Positions 25,129 to 34,286 are shown, counted from the first letter of the stretch. The stretch is 44,450 nucleotides of DNA from Thermomicrobiales bacterium (GCA_023957015.1 JAMLHR010000021.1:1-44450); one strand, 5' to 3'. Numbers and translations are program-made. Notes: generated by a model from the letters alone, not told the origin.

Positions 25129-26154
25129 CTAGAGAATCACATCTTTCAGCGCCACGGCGAGCATCAGCACGCTACCCACGCCCACGTATTCGAGCATGCG
25201 ATTGCGCGTCATCGGTCGACCCTCGGCGTTACTGACCAGCAGGCCATAGATGATGTAGAACATCGCGGTCAGCACGGCACCGCCGCCCCAACCCCAGGTC
25301 GGCCACCAGTTGAGTGCGATCATCGTCGCCGCCATGATCCAGGCGCCTAGCCCAGCGTGCAACACGCGAACGGGAGTAGCGAGACCGGCTCGCTCAAGGG
25401 CTTCCATCAAAAGCAGGAAGGCAACGATCGTCACCAGTGGTACAGCAATCAGATTCTCGAACTTGTTGATGTAAATGGCACCGAAGGCGAAGAACGCCAC
25501 CACAATACCGACGACTGACCCGATGACGCTGGCGGTGCGGACACTCGGCTCCTCGGCCTCGTCTAGCAGATCGCGGCTCAAAAGCGACGCGGCCATACCG
25601 ATGAACGCCAGCACCGGTCCAAACAGCAGCATCCAGCGATTGTGATAGGTGGCAATCAATAGCGCTGCGGCGAAGACGGAGACGAACGGCACGACCCAGG
25701 CGGTACTAATCCGACTCACAACCGGCAGACCTTCGGCCTCGGCGGCACGAGCGGTCACGTACTCGGAATACTGGGCACCGACACCGGCGAGGATCATCGC
25801 CAGAATGCTGACACCCCAAAGGAGCGGAGAGGATCGCTGGAGCATCGGAGGTACGCTGCCATCGCCATCACCGATAGCGATAATGGCGCAGAGGAGCAAC
25901 GCCGCAGCGATGATCAGCGCGAAGACGATACCTTGACCATAGGTCGGCTGGCGCTCATCGGCATTCTGAATTCCCAACCCGAACACCTTATGCTCGTCTG
26001 GTTGCCTGCGTGAGCGACGATCCTCGTACTCCTCGAAGTCGTCCTCGTAATATTCCTCGTCATCGTACGCATCGTAGTCGTCGCTGAGTTCCACGTAGGG
26101 AGCCTGTTGCTGCGCTCGGGAGGAGAATGGATTCGGCTTGTCTCGTCTGGCCAT
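25129..26154 (-). CDS. Polytopic membrane protein with acidic cytoplasmic N-terminus
   Basis: About 341 aa, not recognised. The first 60 residues are strongly acidic and Tyr-rich (runs such as DDYDAYDDEEYYEDDFEEYE), followed by about nine or ten predicted membrane helices. ATG 26154 has AAAGGA at 7 nt and is preferred to the upstream ATG 26172. Helices are separated by very short loops; no transporter signature is seen. It is upstream of the small protein, rarA and rph on the same strand. An alternative is a small-solute channel or a structural membrane protein. Confidence 0.7.
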   Translation of the reverse strand: MARRDKPNPFSSRAQQQAPYVELSDDYDAYDDEEYYEDDFEEYEDRRSRRQPDEHKVFGLGIQNADERQPTYGQGIVFALIIAAALLLCAIIAIGDGDGSVPPMLQRSSPLLWGVSILAMILAGVGAQYSEYVTARAAEAEGLPVVSRISTAWVVPFVSVFAAALLIATYHNRWMLLFGPVLAFIGMAASLLSRDLLDEAEEPSVRTASVIGSVVGIVVAFFAFGAIYINKFENLIAVPLVTIVAFLLLMEALERAGLATPVRVLHAGLGAWIMAATMIALNWWPTWGWGGGAVLTAMFYIIYGLLVSNAEGRPMTRNRMLEYVGVGSVLMLAVALKDVIL

Positions 26155-26205
26155 GCGGCTATCCTTTGCCACGGATCTCGTCCAATTGGCTCTAGTATAC
26201 GCTTC

Positions 26206-27387
26206 CTACCGGTTCTCGCCGGTCAGGTCAGCGATACGCCGTTCGGAAGGCAGGAACCAAGCAGCCGCGGCGGCAACAATAAGGAAGAGGGCCTGGGTAC
26301 GCACGGCGTTCTGAGTACCGATACTGTCTGCAATTGCCCCGAACACCGGTGCCCCGATCGCTCCCGCCACGAATCCCAGCCCCAGAATGGCACCGCTGGC
26401 CAGTCCCGCCTGTCCTTTCATCAATTGCTGCGCCATCACCAGTAGCAGCGGTACAGTGGCTGCCGCCAATAGACCGATAATCGCCGCGAAAACGAATCCG
26501 GCGTACCCAGGCCATTGCGCGAACCCCAGCACAGCGGGAATCGTCAGCAACGTGGTGCCGAGAATGACATTGCGACGCCCGTAGCGATCCGCCAGCTTCC
26601 CGGTACCGATGTTTCCGAATGCCATACCGAACATGAGCGTGCTGGCCATGGCACCATAAAACGCGGCCCCATACCCCATCTCGTCATACCAAAGCGGTAT
26701 GAAGTTCTGCAGGCCAAGCGTCGGGAACAACCGCAGCATCTGCGTGCCGATGATGATACCGACGACTGTCCATGGCACGGCGCGAGCGACGGCATTGGCC
26801 GCATTCCGATTGCGACCTGGTACGTTGCGATGCCGCATCTGCATCATCAGGAACACAGCAACGGCAACTCCCGGTACCAGCATCGCAGCGGTTCCGCGCA
26901 TCCCAAAGGCAGCAAATAGTCCCACACCGATCAGTGGTCCGAGACTGCCGCCCAGGATGCCGGCACCCGAATAGATGCTCATCGCTTCGTTGCGACTCTC
27001 GCTGTCGATGACGGCGTTGGCACTGATGGCTCCGAATGGGTGGAACGCACCTGAACCAAGTCCTGCCAAGGCCGCTAACACGATCAACATTGGGAAGCTG
27101 GGAGCAAAGCCGATGGTGGCGAAGAGCACCGCACTCCAGACAAGCGCGAGTCCCGTCAGCCGCGTGCCGATGCGGTCAGCCAGCATACCGAATGCAGGTT
27201 GGCTCAGACTACTGGCACCGGAGTATGCCAACGCCACGAAACCAACGGTTTTGAGATCGAGATCGTAGGTGTCCGTGAGGATCGGATAGAGCACCGGCAG
27301 CAAACCGCCAAACATATCGACACTGAAATGCCCGAAGGCCAGCGTCATCAGAGGCTTGTTGCGAAAGACTGAGTTGGTTGCCGCCAT
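26206..27387 (-). CDS. MFS transporter, fosmidomycin-resistance (Fsr)-like
   Basis: About 393 aa with 12 predicted membrane helices. The first helix begins LAFGHFSVDMFGGLLPVLYPIL, close to the Fsr subfamily signature; the MFS loop 2-3 motif is GMLADRIGTRLTG and the repeat copy is GKLADRYGRRNVIL. Fsr-type proteins are drug/proton antiporters; the actual substrate here is unknown. The frame is open to 27525 with ATGs at 27423, 27414 and 27387; none has a good Shine-Dalgarno site and 27387 gives the normal N-terminus. It is the first gene of the minus-strand run ending in rph and is divergent from the operon at 27587. Confidence 0.85.
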   Translation of the reverse strand: MAATNSVFRNKPLMTLAFGHFSVDMFGGLLPVLYPILTDTYDLDLKTVGFVALAYSGASSLSQPAFGMLADRIGTRLTGLALVWSAVLFATIGFAPSFPMLIVLAALAGLGSGAFHPFGAISANAVIDSESRNEAMSIYSGAGILGGSLGPLIGVGLFAAFGMRGTAAMLVPGVAVAVFLMMQMRHRNVPGRNRNAANAVARAVPWTVVGIIIGTQMLRLFPTLGLQNFIPLWYDEMGYGAAFYGAMASTLMFGMAFGNIGTGKLADRYGRRNVILGTTLLTIPAVLGFAQWPGYAGFVFAAIIGLLAAATVPLLLVMAQQLMKGQAGLASGAILGLGFVAGAIGAPVFGAIADSIGTQNAVRTQALFLIVAAAAAWFLPSERRIADLTGENR

Positions 27388-27469
27388 GCCCGTCCCTGAA
27401 TCATCGCGTCCCATTCCCAGCATTGTCGCCGGTCGAGGAGCATTAGCAAGTCCATCGCGGATATCATCG

Positions 27470-27496
27470 TTGAGATCACCGGATTTGCGGTATACT
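27470..27496 (+). promoter_or_regulatory. Putative promoter for the 27.6-30.6 kb operon
   Basis: TTGAGA (27470-27475) and TATACT (27491-27496) with a 15-nt spacer on the plus strand. Transcription would start near 27504, 83 nt before the 44-aa gene. The spacer is short, so strength is uncertain. Confidence 0.4.
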
Positions 27497-27586
27497 TGCG
27501 TGTTGCTGCGTGTCGCTTGGCGCACGCCCTGTTGTTGTGCCTATCGCAGCCACCATGATTTCCACACCCAAAGGAGTATGCCAGGT

Positions 27587-27721
27587 ATGGCAAGCCCAAC
27601 TGATACGGTGCAACTGAACGAGGCCGATATCGCCTTTCTCTTGAACCTGCTACGCGATGCAAGTGGTCCCATGACCACCGCAGAGCTGGTGGAAGCCCTG
27701 AAGAATCGCAAGGCAAAGTAG
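27587..27721 (+). CDS. Small hypothetical protein, helix-turn-helix-like
   Basis: 44 aa protein, not recognised. It begins MASPTDTVQLNEAD and continues into two helices (IAFLLNLLRDA, then TTAELVEALKNRK) that look like the first part of a winged-helix or HARE-type fold. ATG 27587 has AAGGAG at 10 nt; an in-frame ATG at 27578 would be only 1 nt from that site. It is 25 nt before the 610-aa gene and probably cotranscribed with it. Confidence 0.6.
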   Translation: MASPTDTVQLNEADIAFLLNLLRDASGPMTTAELVEALKNRKAK

Positions 27722-27746
27722 CCTCACAGCAGGAGCAATCATTACG

Positions 27747-29579
27747 ATGTCCACCAATTCCAGCGAGATCGTGCTCGCATTCAATGGTGCCAAGAAGCTG
27801 CAAACGGCCGCATCCAAGGCGTTTGATGTCATGCGCTTGCGTGGCGCCTTCATGAGTGAGAACTCCGCCATCCGCGTGTCTCTGGACGATTTGGCCGCTT
27901 TCATTGAAGTGACTCCGGCCGTCCTCTCCGAGGCCGCTGCTGCCAATCCGGAAATCTTCGCGATTGAGACGACTGACGCAGGAACCTTCCTCGTCACCAC
28001 GCGCGAGGGTCGTACACCGACCCCGAATGTGGCCGATGCCAATCACACCTTCCAAGCCCGGCTGATGACACCGGAGCCGAAGCCGGCACCGCGTCCGCGT
28101 CCGGTTCGCGAGGTTGTGCGTGCCAACCAGGGTTGGGCCACCTATATCGGTGAGACCTTTGGCGGCGATGATCTCGATGAGGACTTCGGCTTCGCCGAGC
28201 CTGTGGTCGAGGTCGAACAGACCGTGATCGCCGAACCAGAACCAGTTGTTGAGGCACCGGTCGTCGAAGTAGCTCCGGAGGTCGAGGAAGAACCGACGCC
28301 GGTCGAGGCTGTCATTGAAACACCGGTGGTCGAAGAGATCATCGTTGAGGAAGTCGCCGCCGAACCGGTGGTCGAAGAGGTGCAGCCAACGGTTGAGAAT
28401 GTCCGACCCGAGATTCCGGTGTTCGAGGAAGTCGTCCGTCAGCCAACCCCGACGCGATCACTGGGCGAACCAACCGATTTCTCAGATACCGACGCCGATG
28501 CGATTGCCGATGCGCTCGAGTCTCAGTTCTCGCATCACGCCCATGTCGCCTTCTTCGGTGGTCGCTGGATGACAACTGATCGCGCCCATCGCCTCAGCCG
28601 CGGCAATATTCGCGATATTCGCCAGTACATTGAGGAGCAGGAGCAGCCTCTTACCGACGAGATGTTGGTTGAGGATGTGTTGCGCGTGCGTCCGAGCAAT
28701 CCGGAATACGCCAACACCGTGTTTGGCCTGAACTACTGGCTTGGTCGCGAGCGCGACTTCGAGTTCGTTGGTACGCGTGATCAGCGCTTCTGGAGCGTCA
28801 CCGATCTCCCGGCTCTCGGCACCACGCTGAAGAAGCCAAACGATATCGGTTCCGACTACCGCTTCCTCACCGATGGTGTGGACCCGGAATCGGTCGCCCA
28901 TCGCTCCATAACCTCGGTGGATCACACCATCTCGTTCTACGAGTGGAATCTCGGTTTGCTGCCATACGACGAGGAGATGCAGAAGCTCTTCCCGGCACCG
29001 ATGCTGCCGGATCAGCGCAGCGCGGTGTTTACCTTTGAAATCCCGCAGAGCTACACCACCTACCTGGTCGAGCTCCGCTACCCCACGCCAACGCGTGGTG
29101 GTTTCATCCTGGGTCTTGACGATCTCTACTTCGATTCGTTGGTACCCGGTGCCATCATCTCGATCAGCGCGACCGAGAACGATGGTCACTATAAGGTGGA
29201 GTACCTTGCCGCCAGCGAGCAGAGCGGTCGGTTGCTGGAGGTGGATGACAAGCGTCCGCGCTACCACTTCCGACCCACCACCTACGCCTGTGCCGTGGAT
29301 GATACCTGGCTGTTGAGCGAGGATCGCTTCCCGAATCTCGCTGGAGCCAAGCCACTGACCGATCGGGAGCGCCGCAAGCTGGCGACCGTGTTGGAGATGA
29401 CCTTCGAACGTGTGGGTATCCCCGATGGTGACAGTGGCTATCTCGCCTCGTTCGAGGATCTGCTGGCCGCGATCAACATCGAGCGCCCGGTGAGCACGGA
29501 ACTCCTGCGCAACGAGCTTGAGCTCCACAGCGATATCACTGGTGACGATGCCAACGGATACACCTATGCCGCAGGATAA
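27747..29579 (+). CDS. Large hypothetical protein with Val/Glu-rich linker
   Basis: 610 aa, not recognised. Residues 1-90 form a small alpha/beta domain; a Pro-rich stretch (108-120) and a low-complexity Val/Glu/Pro linker (about 150-235) follow. The C-terminal part (245-610) has winged-helix-like pieces (MLVEDVLRVRPSN, VFGLNYWLGRERDFEF then VGTRDQRFWSV) and a beta-rich middle. There is no signal peptide, no membrane helix and no catalytic motif that I recognise. It is followed by the HEAT-repeat gene, which starts inside its last codons. A role in DNA or RNA binding or as a scaffold is possible from the folds, but unproven. Confidence 0.8.
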   Translation: MSTNSSEIVLAFNGAKKLQTAASKAFDVMRLRGAFMSENSAIRVSLDDLAAFIEVTPAVLSEAAAANPEIFAIETTDAGTFLVTTREGRTPTPNVADANHTFQARLMTPEPKPAPRPRPVREVVRANQGWATYIGETFGGDDLDEDFGFAEPVVEVEQTVIAEPEPVVEAPVVEVAPEVEEEPTPVEAVIETPVVEEIIVEEVAAEPVVEEVQPTVENVRPEIPVFEEVVRQPTPTRSLGEPTDFSDTDADAIADALESQFSHHAHVAFFGGRWMTTDRAHRLSRGNIRDIRQYIEEQEQPLTDEMLVEDVLRVRPSNPEYANTVFGLNYWLGRERDFEFVGTRDQRFWSVTDLPALGTTLKKPNDIGSDYRFLTDGVDPESVAHRSITSVDHTISFYEWNLGLLPYDEEMQKLFPAPMLPDQRSAVFTFEIPQSYTTYLVELRYPTPTRGGFILGLDDLYFDSLVPGAIISISATENDGHYKVEYLAASEQSGRLLEVDDKRPRYHFRPTTYACAVDDTWLLSEDRFPNLAGAKPLTDRERRKLATVLEMTFERVGIPDGDSGYLASFEDLLAAINIERPVSTELLRNELELHSDITGDDANGYTYAAG

Positions 29580-30648
29580 GTCCGAAGATCAGGAGTCCAA
29601 TGTCCAGTGGTTCAACATGGTTGACGAGGAACCACTGGATGACGAGATCGATATCGAGCACTACAACTTCGGCATGCCCGAGGTCTCGTTTGAGGATTCA
29701 CTCGCGGCGATCCAGGGGGATGCATTGGCACCGCTGGATGTGCTCGGGTTCAACCAGATCAGCCGCAAGAACATCCACGCGCTTCGCAGCGTCTGGACCA
29801 CGCTTCCGGAACAGCATCGGGTCACATTGTCTGACCTGGTGCTGATGGTGGCGCGGGAAAATCCGTATACCGATTTCGGTCGCTTCTTCCAGGTGCTCCT
29901 TGAGGACGGGAACGATGCTGTACGACTGAACGCCGCGGCTGGTGCCGGTCTGAGCGAGGATACGGCGCTGATCGCGCCGCTCATCGAGCTGGCCGAACAT
30001 GACGCCAACCAGGATCTACGCGAAGCCGCTATCCTGGCGCTTGCACCACAGGTAGTTGCCCTGGATATGGGTATGGTCGGCGATGCCCGTGATCGCCAGC
30101 GGTTAAGCAAGCTCAAGGGCTGGGCATTGGATACCAGTTGGACATCGGCGCTCCGCGCCGCCGCACTCGAAGCGCACTCATACGATGAGATGGATGAAGA
30201 TACCGGTGATATCATCCGGGACTTTATCGCCGGTGATGACGATGTGCTGCAGCTTGGCGCCATGCGCGCGATGGTGCAGTACGGTGCCGGTCAGTTCACC
30301 CGCTTCCTGGAGAAGGAACTGCTCAGCAACGATGTCGACCGCCGTGAAGCGGCAGCGCAAGCCATGGGGATGAGCGGTGACGAGGCGGTCCTGCCCATGC
30401 TTACGATGGCAGCCCGGGAAGATACCGAGTCCGTTGTGCGTGAGGCCGCCTACACATCGCTTGGCAATATCGCCAGCAAGCAATCGTTGCAGGCGTTAAT
30501 CCAGCTGCGTCAGTATGCCAGCGATGACGACCTGGAGGTCATCGACAGCGCCATTCAGTACGCTCAGGACTTCCAGAATCTGGAGCAGATGGCCGAGTTC
30601 GAGATGCTCGAGTTCGAATCCGACGACGATTACGACGACGAAGAGTAG
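29566..30648 (+). CDS. HEAT-repeat protein
   Basis: 360 aa soluble, very acidic protein. From about residue 80 it is a series of helical pairs with HEAT/PBS-lyase-like repeats (VRLNAAAGAGLSED, LREAAILALAPQV, RREAAAQAMGMSGDE, VREAAYTSLGNIAS). It ends in an acidic run (ESDDDYDDEE). Such repeats form solenoids for protein binding. ATG 29566 overlaps the 610-aa gene's stop by 14 nt; earlier starts at 29548 and 29518 are possible. It is tightly coupled to the 610-aa protein, so the two probably act together. Confidence 0.8.
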   Translation: MPQDKSEDQESNVQWFNMVDEEPLDDEIDIEHYNFGMPEVSFEDSLAAIQGDALAPLDVLGFNQISRKNIHALRSVWTTLPEQHRVTLSDLVLMVARENPYTDFGRFFQVLLEDGNDAVRLNAAAGAGLSEDTALIAPLIELAEHDANQDLREAAILALAPQVVALDMGMVGDARDRQRLSKLKGWALDTSWTSALRAAALEAHSYDEMDEDTGDIIRDFIAGDDDVLQLGAMRAMVQYGAGQFTRFLEKELLSNDVDRREAAAQAMGMSGDEAVLPMLTMAAREDTESVVREAAYTSLGNIASKQSLQALIQLRQYASDDDLEVIDSAIQYAQDFQNLEQMAEFEMLEFESDDDYDDEE

Positions 30649-30690
30649 TAATTCGGTAACGGGGGGCACTCGTGTACCTTAAACGCGTGC

Positions 30691-30744
30691 GAGGGGCAGA
30701 CGAGCTGCCCTCTGGCATCGGGTTGAGGGGAGACAAGCTCCCCT
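30691..30744 (-). repeat. Two-hairpin palindromic repeat, copy B
   Basis: Inverted relative to copy A at 22729-22792: hairpin AGGGGAG/CTCCCCT (30726-30732 with 30738-30744), identical to copy A including loop, and GAGGGGCAG/CTGCCCTC (30691-30699 with 30705-30712) with one bulge. It lies between the HEAT gene and the first FemABX gene, 9 nt before its AAGGAGG site, so it is in the likely 5' leader. Confidence 0.7.
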
Positions 30745-30767
30745 AACCATATCAAGGAGGGCCGACG

Positions 30768-31802
30768 GTGTCGGCAACTGCACCCACGCAACTGAATGAG
30801 CAGACCTGGGATGCGCTGCTGGAGCACCACGGCGGTCACCTGCTGCAAAGCTGGTTGTGGGGCGAGTTCAAGCGTCGCCACGGCTGGCAACCTGAGCGAG
30901 TCTATGTGGAGACGCCTCACGGACTTGGCTTTGCCCAGATCCTCTTCCGCTCGCGCGGTCCGATCAGCGTCGGCTACTGTCCCCGAGGGCCATTGATGAC
31001 CGGCGATGCCAACGCGGTATGGCCGATCCTACGCGACGAGATCGACAAGGTGGCACGAAGGCGCCGAGCGATGAGCGTGATCTTCGAACCAGATCGCGAT
31101 CCTGGACTCGCTGGCACCCTGGCGAGTCACGGCATCAAACCGGGTCCGGAACATAACCAACCAGCACGCACGGTGGTGGTGCCACTGGAACCAGACGAGA
31201 TCATTCTGGGCCATATGCACCAGAAGACTCGCTACAGCGTCCGGCTGGCGATGCGCCGTGGCGTTGAAGTCAGCGTCGCGGACACCCACGATCAAGAGGC
31301 CATCTCCGCGTTCTATAACCTTCTGAGCGACACCGCCGGTCGCAATGAGTTCGCTGTCCACTCCCGCGAGTACTACGAGGATTTCCTCGATGTCTTCGGC
31401 GATCGAGCCCATATCGCGTTCGCGCACTGGGAAGGGAATCTCTGCGCATCCGTCATCGCCGCCCGATTCGGCAAGATGGGTGTCTACATGTATGGAGCAT
31501 CGAGCACCGTCCATCGTGGACACGGAGCGGCGTTCCTGCTCCAGTTCGAAGCGATGAAGTGGGCACGCGAGAACGGCTGCACCTGCTATGACTTATGGGG
31601 TATCCCCAAAGACGATCCCGAGTCGTTCACCAGCGAGGAAGGGACCTCCATCGCTGGTACGAAGGGCGATGACTGGCGCGGCATCTACCGCTTCAAAACC
31701 GGTTTCGGTGGCCAGAAGGTCTGCTTACCCGATACCTTCGAGCGTGAGTACATCCCCGGGTTGCCCTGGCTGGCCCGCAAACTCGGTGTGATCCAGGAGT
31801 AA
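30768..31802 (+). CDS. FemABX-family peptidoglycan-bridge transferase (first copy)
   Basis: 344 aa GNAT-fold protein of the FemABX family, which adds amino acids from aminoacyl-tRNA to the lysine or ornithine side chain of cell-wall precursors. Family-like pieces are HLLQSWLWGEFKRRHGW, MHQKTRYSVRLAMRRGVEV, SSTVHRGHGAAFLLQFEAMKWA, YDLWGIPKDDPES and YRFKTGFGG. GTG 30768 follows AAGGAGG at 7 nt. It is 2 nt upstream of murE and paralogous to the gene at 34401. Which residue it adds is unknown; membrane location of the substrate would be lipid-linked precursor. Confidence 0.88.
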   Translation: MSATAPTQLNEQTWDALLEHHGGHLLQSWLWGEFKRRHGWQPERVYVETPHGLGFAQILFRSRGPISVGYCPRGPLMTGDANAVWPILRDEIDKVARRRRAMSVIFEPDRDPGLAGTLASHGIKPGPEHNQPARTVVVPLEPDEIILGHMHQKTRYSVRLAMRRGVEVSVADTHDQEAISAFYNLLSDTAGRNEFAVHSREYYEDFLDVFGDRAHIAFAHWEGNLCASVIAARFGKMGVYMYGASSTVHRGHGAAFLLQFEAMKWARENGCTCYDLWGIPKDDPESFTSEEGTSIAGTKGDDWRGIYRFKTGFGGQKVCLPDTFEREYIPGLPWLARKLGVIQE

Positions 31803-31804
31803 TC

Positions 31805-33313
31805 GTGGCTGTTCGACCTACGGTGAATCCTCGATCAGCAAGACTCTCCGATCTTGCCGCTGCTGTGTCCGATAGTCGTGTCACAAGCGATGCGACGATT
31901 ACCGGCATCACCTACGACTCCCGCGATGTCCAACCCGGCGATCTGTTCGCGGCCCTGCGGGGGAGTGATTTCGATGGCCATGCCTACATTCGGCAGGCCA
32001 TCGAGCGAGGAGCGAGCGCAGTACTGGTCGAGGAGATGCCGGAGGGTATCGATCATCCAGCCATCATCGTCGGCGACACCCGCCGCGATCTCGCACCGCT
32101 CGCGGCAAAGTTCTACGGACATCCCAGTAGAGAGTTACTGACAATCGGCCTGACCGGTACGGACGGCAAAACCACCACCACCGCACTGGTGAAGTGGATA
32201 CTGGCAGAAGCTGGTATCCGCACGGGTACGATCGGCACATTGGGTATCGAAATCGGCAACGGAGAGACCATCTCGCTCGGTCATCAGACAACGCCGGAAT
32301 CACATCTGGTGCAGGGCTACTTACGCCAGATGGTGGAAGCTGGTACGCAGGCGGTCGTTATCGAGGCAACCAGCCATGGGCTGGCGATGCATCGCCTGGA
32401 TAGCACCCGATTCACAATTGCGGGCGTGACCAATATCACGCATGAGCATCTCGAGTACCACAAGACGATCGAAGCGTATCGCGCCGCCAAAGGCATCCTC
32501 ATCGAACGCGTCGCGCAGGTGAACGGTACGATCGTGCTCAACGCCGACGATGAGGGGGCGATGAGTCTGGAGCCGCTCTCCGCCGGTGCAGCGCTACGCA
32601 CGTATGCCATGTCAGGAAGTAAGGCGGGTTTGTCCGCGCGTGATGTGCGAGCCAACCACAATGGCTCCGCGTTCACGCTCGTGGCCGACTCATTCTCCTG
32701 GCAAGTACAGCTACCATTGCTGGGTGAATTCAATATCGCGAACGCGCTGTGCGCTGTCGCCGTCTGTGAGGCGGCTGGCGTACCAATCGAGACCGCAATC
32801 GAAGCGCTCTCACGCGCGCCCGGCGTGAGCGGTCGCATGCAGATGGTCAACGAAGGCCAGGACTTCGGTGTGGTAGTCGACTACGCCCACACACCCGCCA
32901 GCCTGGAGAAGATCCTCACCTTGCTTCGCGGACTGGCTCCACAGAATCGGCTCATCGTTGTCTCAGGTAGTGCGGGCGAACGCGATATCGAGAAGCGCCC
33001 ACTGCAGGGGCGGGTCATGGCCGAGTTGGCCGATGTGGTGGTGATCACCAGCGAAGATCCTCGTAACGAGGATCCGATGGCGATCATCGAGGAGATCGCC
33101 GCCGGTGCGGATCGTAATGCAGCCGAGCTCCATACCATTGAGGATCGGCGGGAGGCCATCGCGCTGGCATTCGAGGCAGCCACACCTGGCGACATCGTGC
33201 TGCTCGCCGGTAAGGGGCACGAGACCAGTATCATCTGGGGCTTCGAACACCGTCCCTGGGACGAAGAAGCAGTGGCTCGGGAGCTGCTGCGCACTATGAC
33301 GTCGTATCATTAG
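31805..33313 (+). CDS. murE: UDP-MurNAc-tripeptide synthetase MurE
   Basis: 502 aa Mur ligase that adds the third residue (usually meso-DAP, Lys or Orn) to UDP-MurNAc-L-Ala-D-Glu. Seen: the ATP loop GLTGTDGKTTTT (116-126), the central-domain HQTTPES, and DYAHTPASLEKIL. The specificity position reads SEDPRNEDP (E417-D418-P419-R420), close to the DNPR motif of meso-DAP enzymes but with Asp for the second residue, as in some Lys-adding enzymes, so the amino acid is not settled. GTG 31805 has AGGAG at 5 nt, inside the preceding gene's end. The FemABX neighbours suggest Lys or Orn in the wall. Confidence 0.95.
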   Translation: MAVRPTVNPRSARLSDLAAAVSDSRVTSDATITGITYDSRDVQPGDLFAALRGSDFDGHAYIRQAIERGASAVLVEEMPEGIDHPAIIVGDTRRDLAPLAAKFYGHPSRELLTIGLTGTDGKTTTTALVKWILAEAGIRTGTIGTLGIEIGNGETISLGHQTTPESHLVQGYLRQMVEAGTQAVVIEATSHGLAMHRLDSTRFTIAGVTNITHEHLEYHKTIEAYRAAKGILIERVAQVNGTIVLNADDEGAMSLEPLSAGAALRTYAMSGSKAGLSARDVRANHNGSAFTLVADSFSWQVQLPLLGEFNIANALCAVAVCEAAGVPIETAIEALSRAPGVSGRMQMVNEGQDFGVVVDYAHTPASLEKILTLLRGLAPQNRLIVVSGSAGERDIEKRPLQGRVMAELADVVVITSEDPRNEDPMAIIEEIAAGADRNAAELHTIEDRREAIALAFEAATPGDIVLLAGKGHETSIIWGFEHRPWDEEAVARELLRTMTSYH

Positions 33314-33338
33314 ACGTCGGAACCCACGAGGAGTAGCG

Positions 33339-34286
33339 ATGACGATCTCACGCAGAGGAGTCATGAGTGGTGCCGTAGCGAGCATGCTCCTGCCACGTGC
33401 CAGTCATGCTCAAGCGAAGATCTACGGTCGCATCGCTTATGTACAGGATGGCAATATCCTGCAGTGGGCACCCGATGGTATCACCGAACTCAAACGTGAC
33501 GGTGCGGCGATGTCTCCCAGCTGGCAACCCGGTGCTGACATGCTGATGTATGTGCGCGATGGCGGATCGTATAGCAACCTGATCTCGCTGGATACCGCCA
33601 CCGGTCGGACCAAGCGACTGACGGATAGCGAAAGTCGGTATCAACGTGGCAGCCAGGACTATGTCTACGATAGCGACTGGATCAACGATGTCTTCTGGAG
33701 CGAATCAGGCATCCTCGTCTTCTCCTCTAATGCCGCACCTTCCGCTGGCGAACTCAATCTGTGGGTGCTGGACTACGATGAGGAGTACACCTATCAGGCG
33801 GCCAACGACAACGACCAACCGGGTCATATCGAGAAGGCGACGGTCGATGCCGGTGGCAGTACCGCCGTCTACACCATTCTCGGCGAAGACATGCGCAGCA
33901 GCTCCATTGGCCTGCGCGATCTGGACACGGGCGCAACCTGGTATGTGATGGGATCCGATTCCTACGATGGCGCGATCTCACCGAACGGCCGCTGGGTCGT
34001 GGGCTGCCGACGCGATGAGGAAGGCAACAACGATCTCTGGCTCTGGCACCGCGAATCAGAACGGCTGACGCAACTGACCCATGGCGAACAGATCAGTAAT
34101 CCGACCTGGGATCCGTTCGGAGAAGCTATCGCCTGGCTGACCTATACCGGTGACGGTTTTAGTCTCCGGGCTGCCTATCTCGATTTCACAGATGAGGAAC
34201 CGGTATTCGCTGGCGATCCGACGGTGTTGATTCCAAGGGCTGATATCGACGCCCGTAGTCGACCAAGCTGGAGCAGCGCCACCTAG
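33339..34286 (+). CDS. Exported TolB-like beta-propeller protein
   Basis: 315 aa. The N-terminus MTISRRGVMSG then a short hydrophobic stretch and an AHA-like cleavage region looks like a twin-arginine signal. The rest holds WD40/PD40-like repeats typical of TolB-type propellers (MSPSWQPGADMLMYV, AISPNGRWVVGCR, ISNPTWDPFGEAIAWL). Such domains bind proteins or peptidoglycan-linked partners; a catalytic role is not indicated. A GAGGAG site lies 5 nt before ATG 33339. It sits between murE and the second FemABX gene. Confidence 0.78.
   Translation: MTISRRGVMSGAVASMLLPRASHAQAKIYGRIAYVQDGNILQWAPDGITELKRDGAAMSPSWQPGADMLMYVRDGGSYSNLISLDTATGRTKRLTDSESRYQRGSQDYVYDSDWINDVFWSESGILVFSSNAAPSAGELNLWVLDYDEEYTYQAANDNDQPGHIEKATVDAGGSTAVYTILGEDMRSSSIGLRDLDTGATWYVMGSDSYDGAISPNGRWVVGCRRDEEGNNDLWLWHRESERLTQLTHGEQISNPTWDPFGEAIAWLTYTGDGFSLRAAYLDFTDEEPVFAGDPTVLIPRADIDARSRPSWSSAT

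Noticed and set aside
28482..29528. 348-codon frame antisense to the 610-aa gene
   Set aside because: Shadow frame; the plus-strand gene has the ribosome-binding site and consistent codon use.
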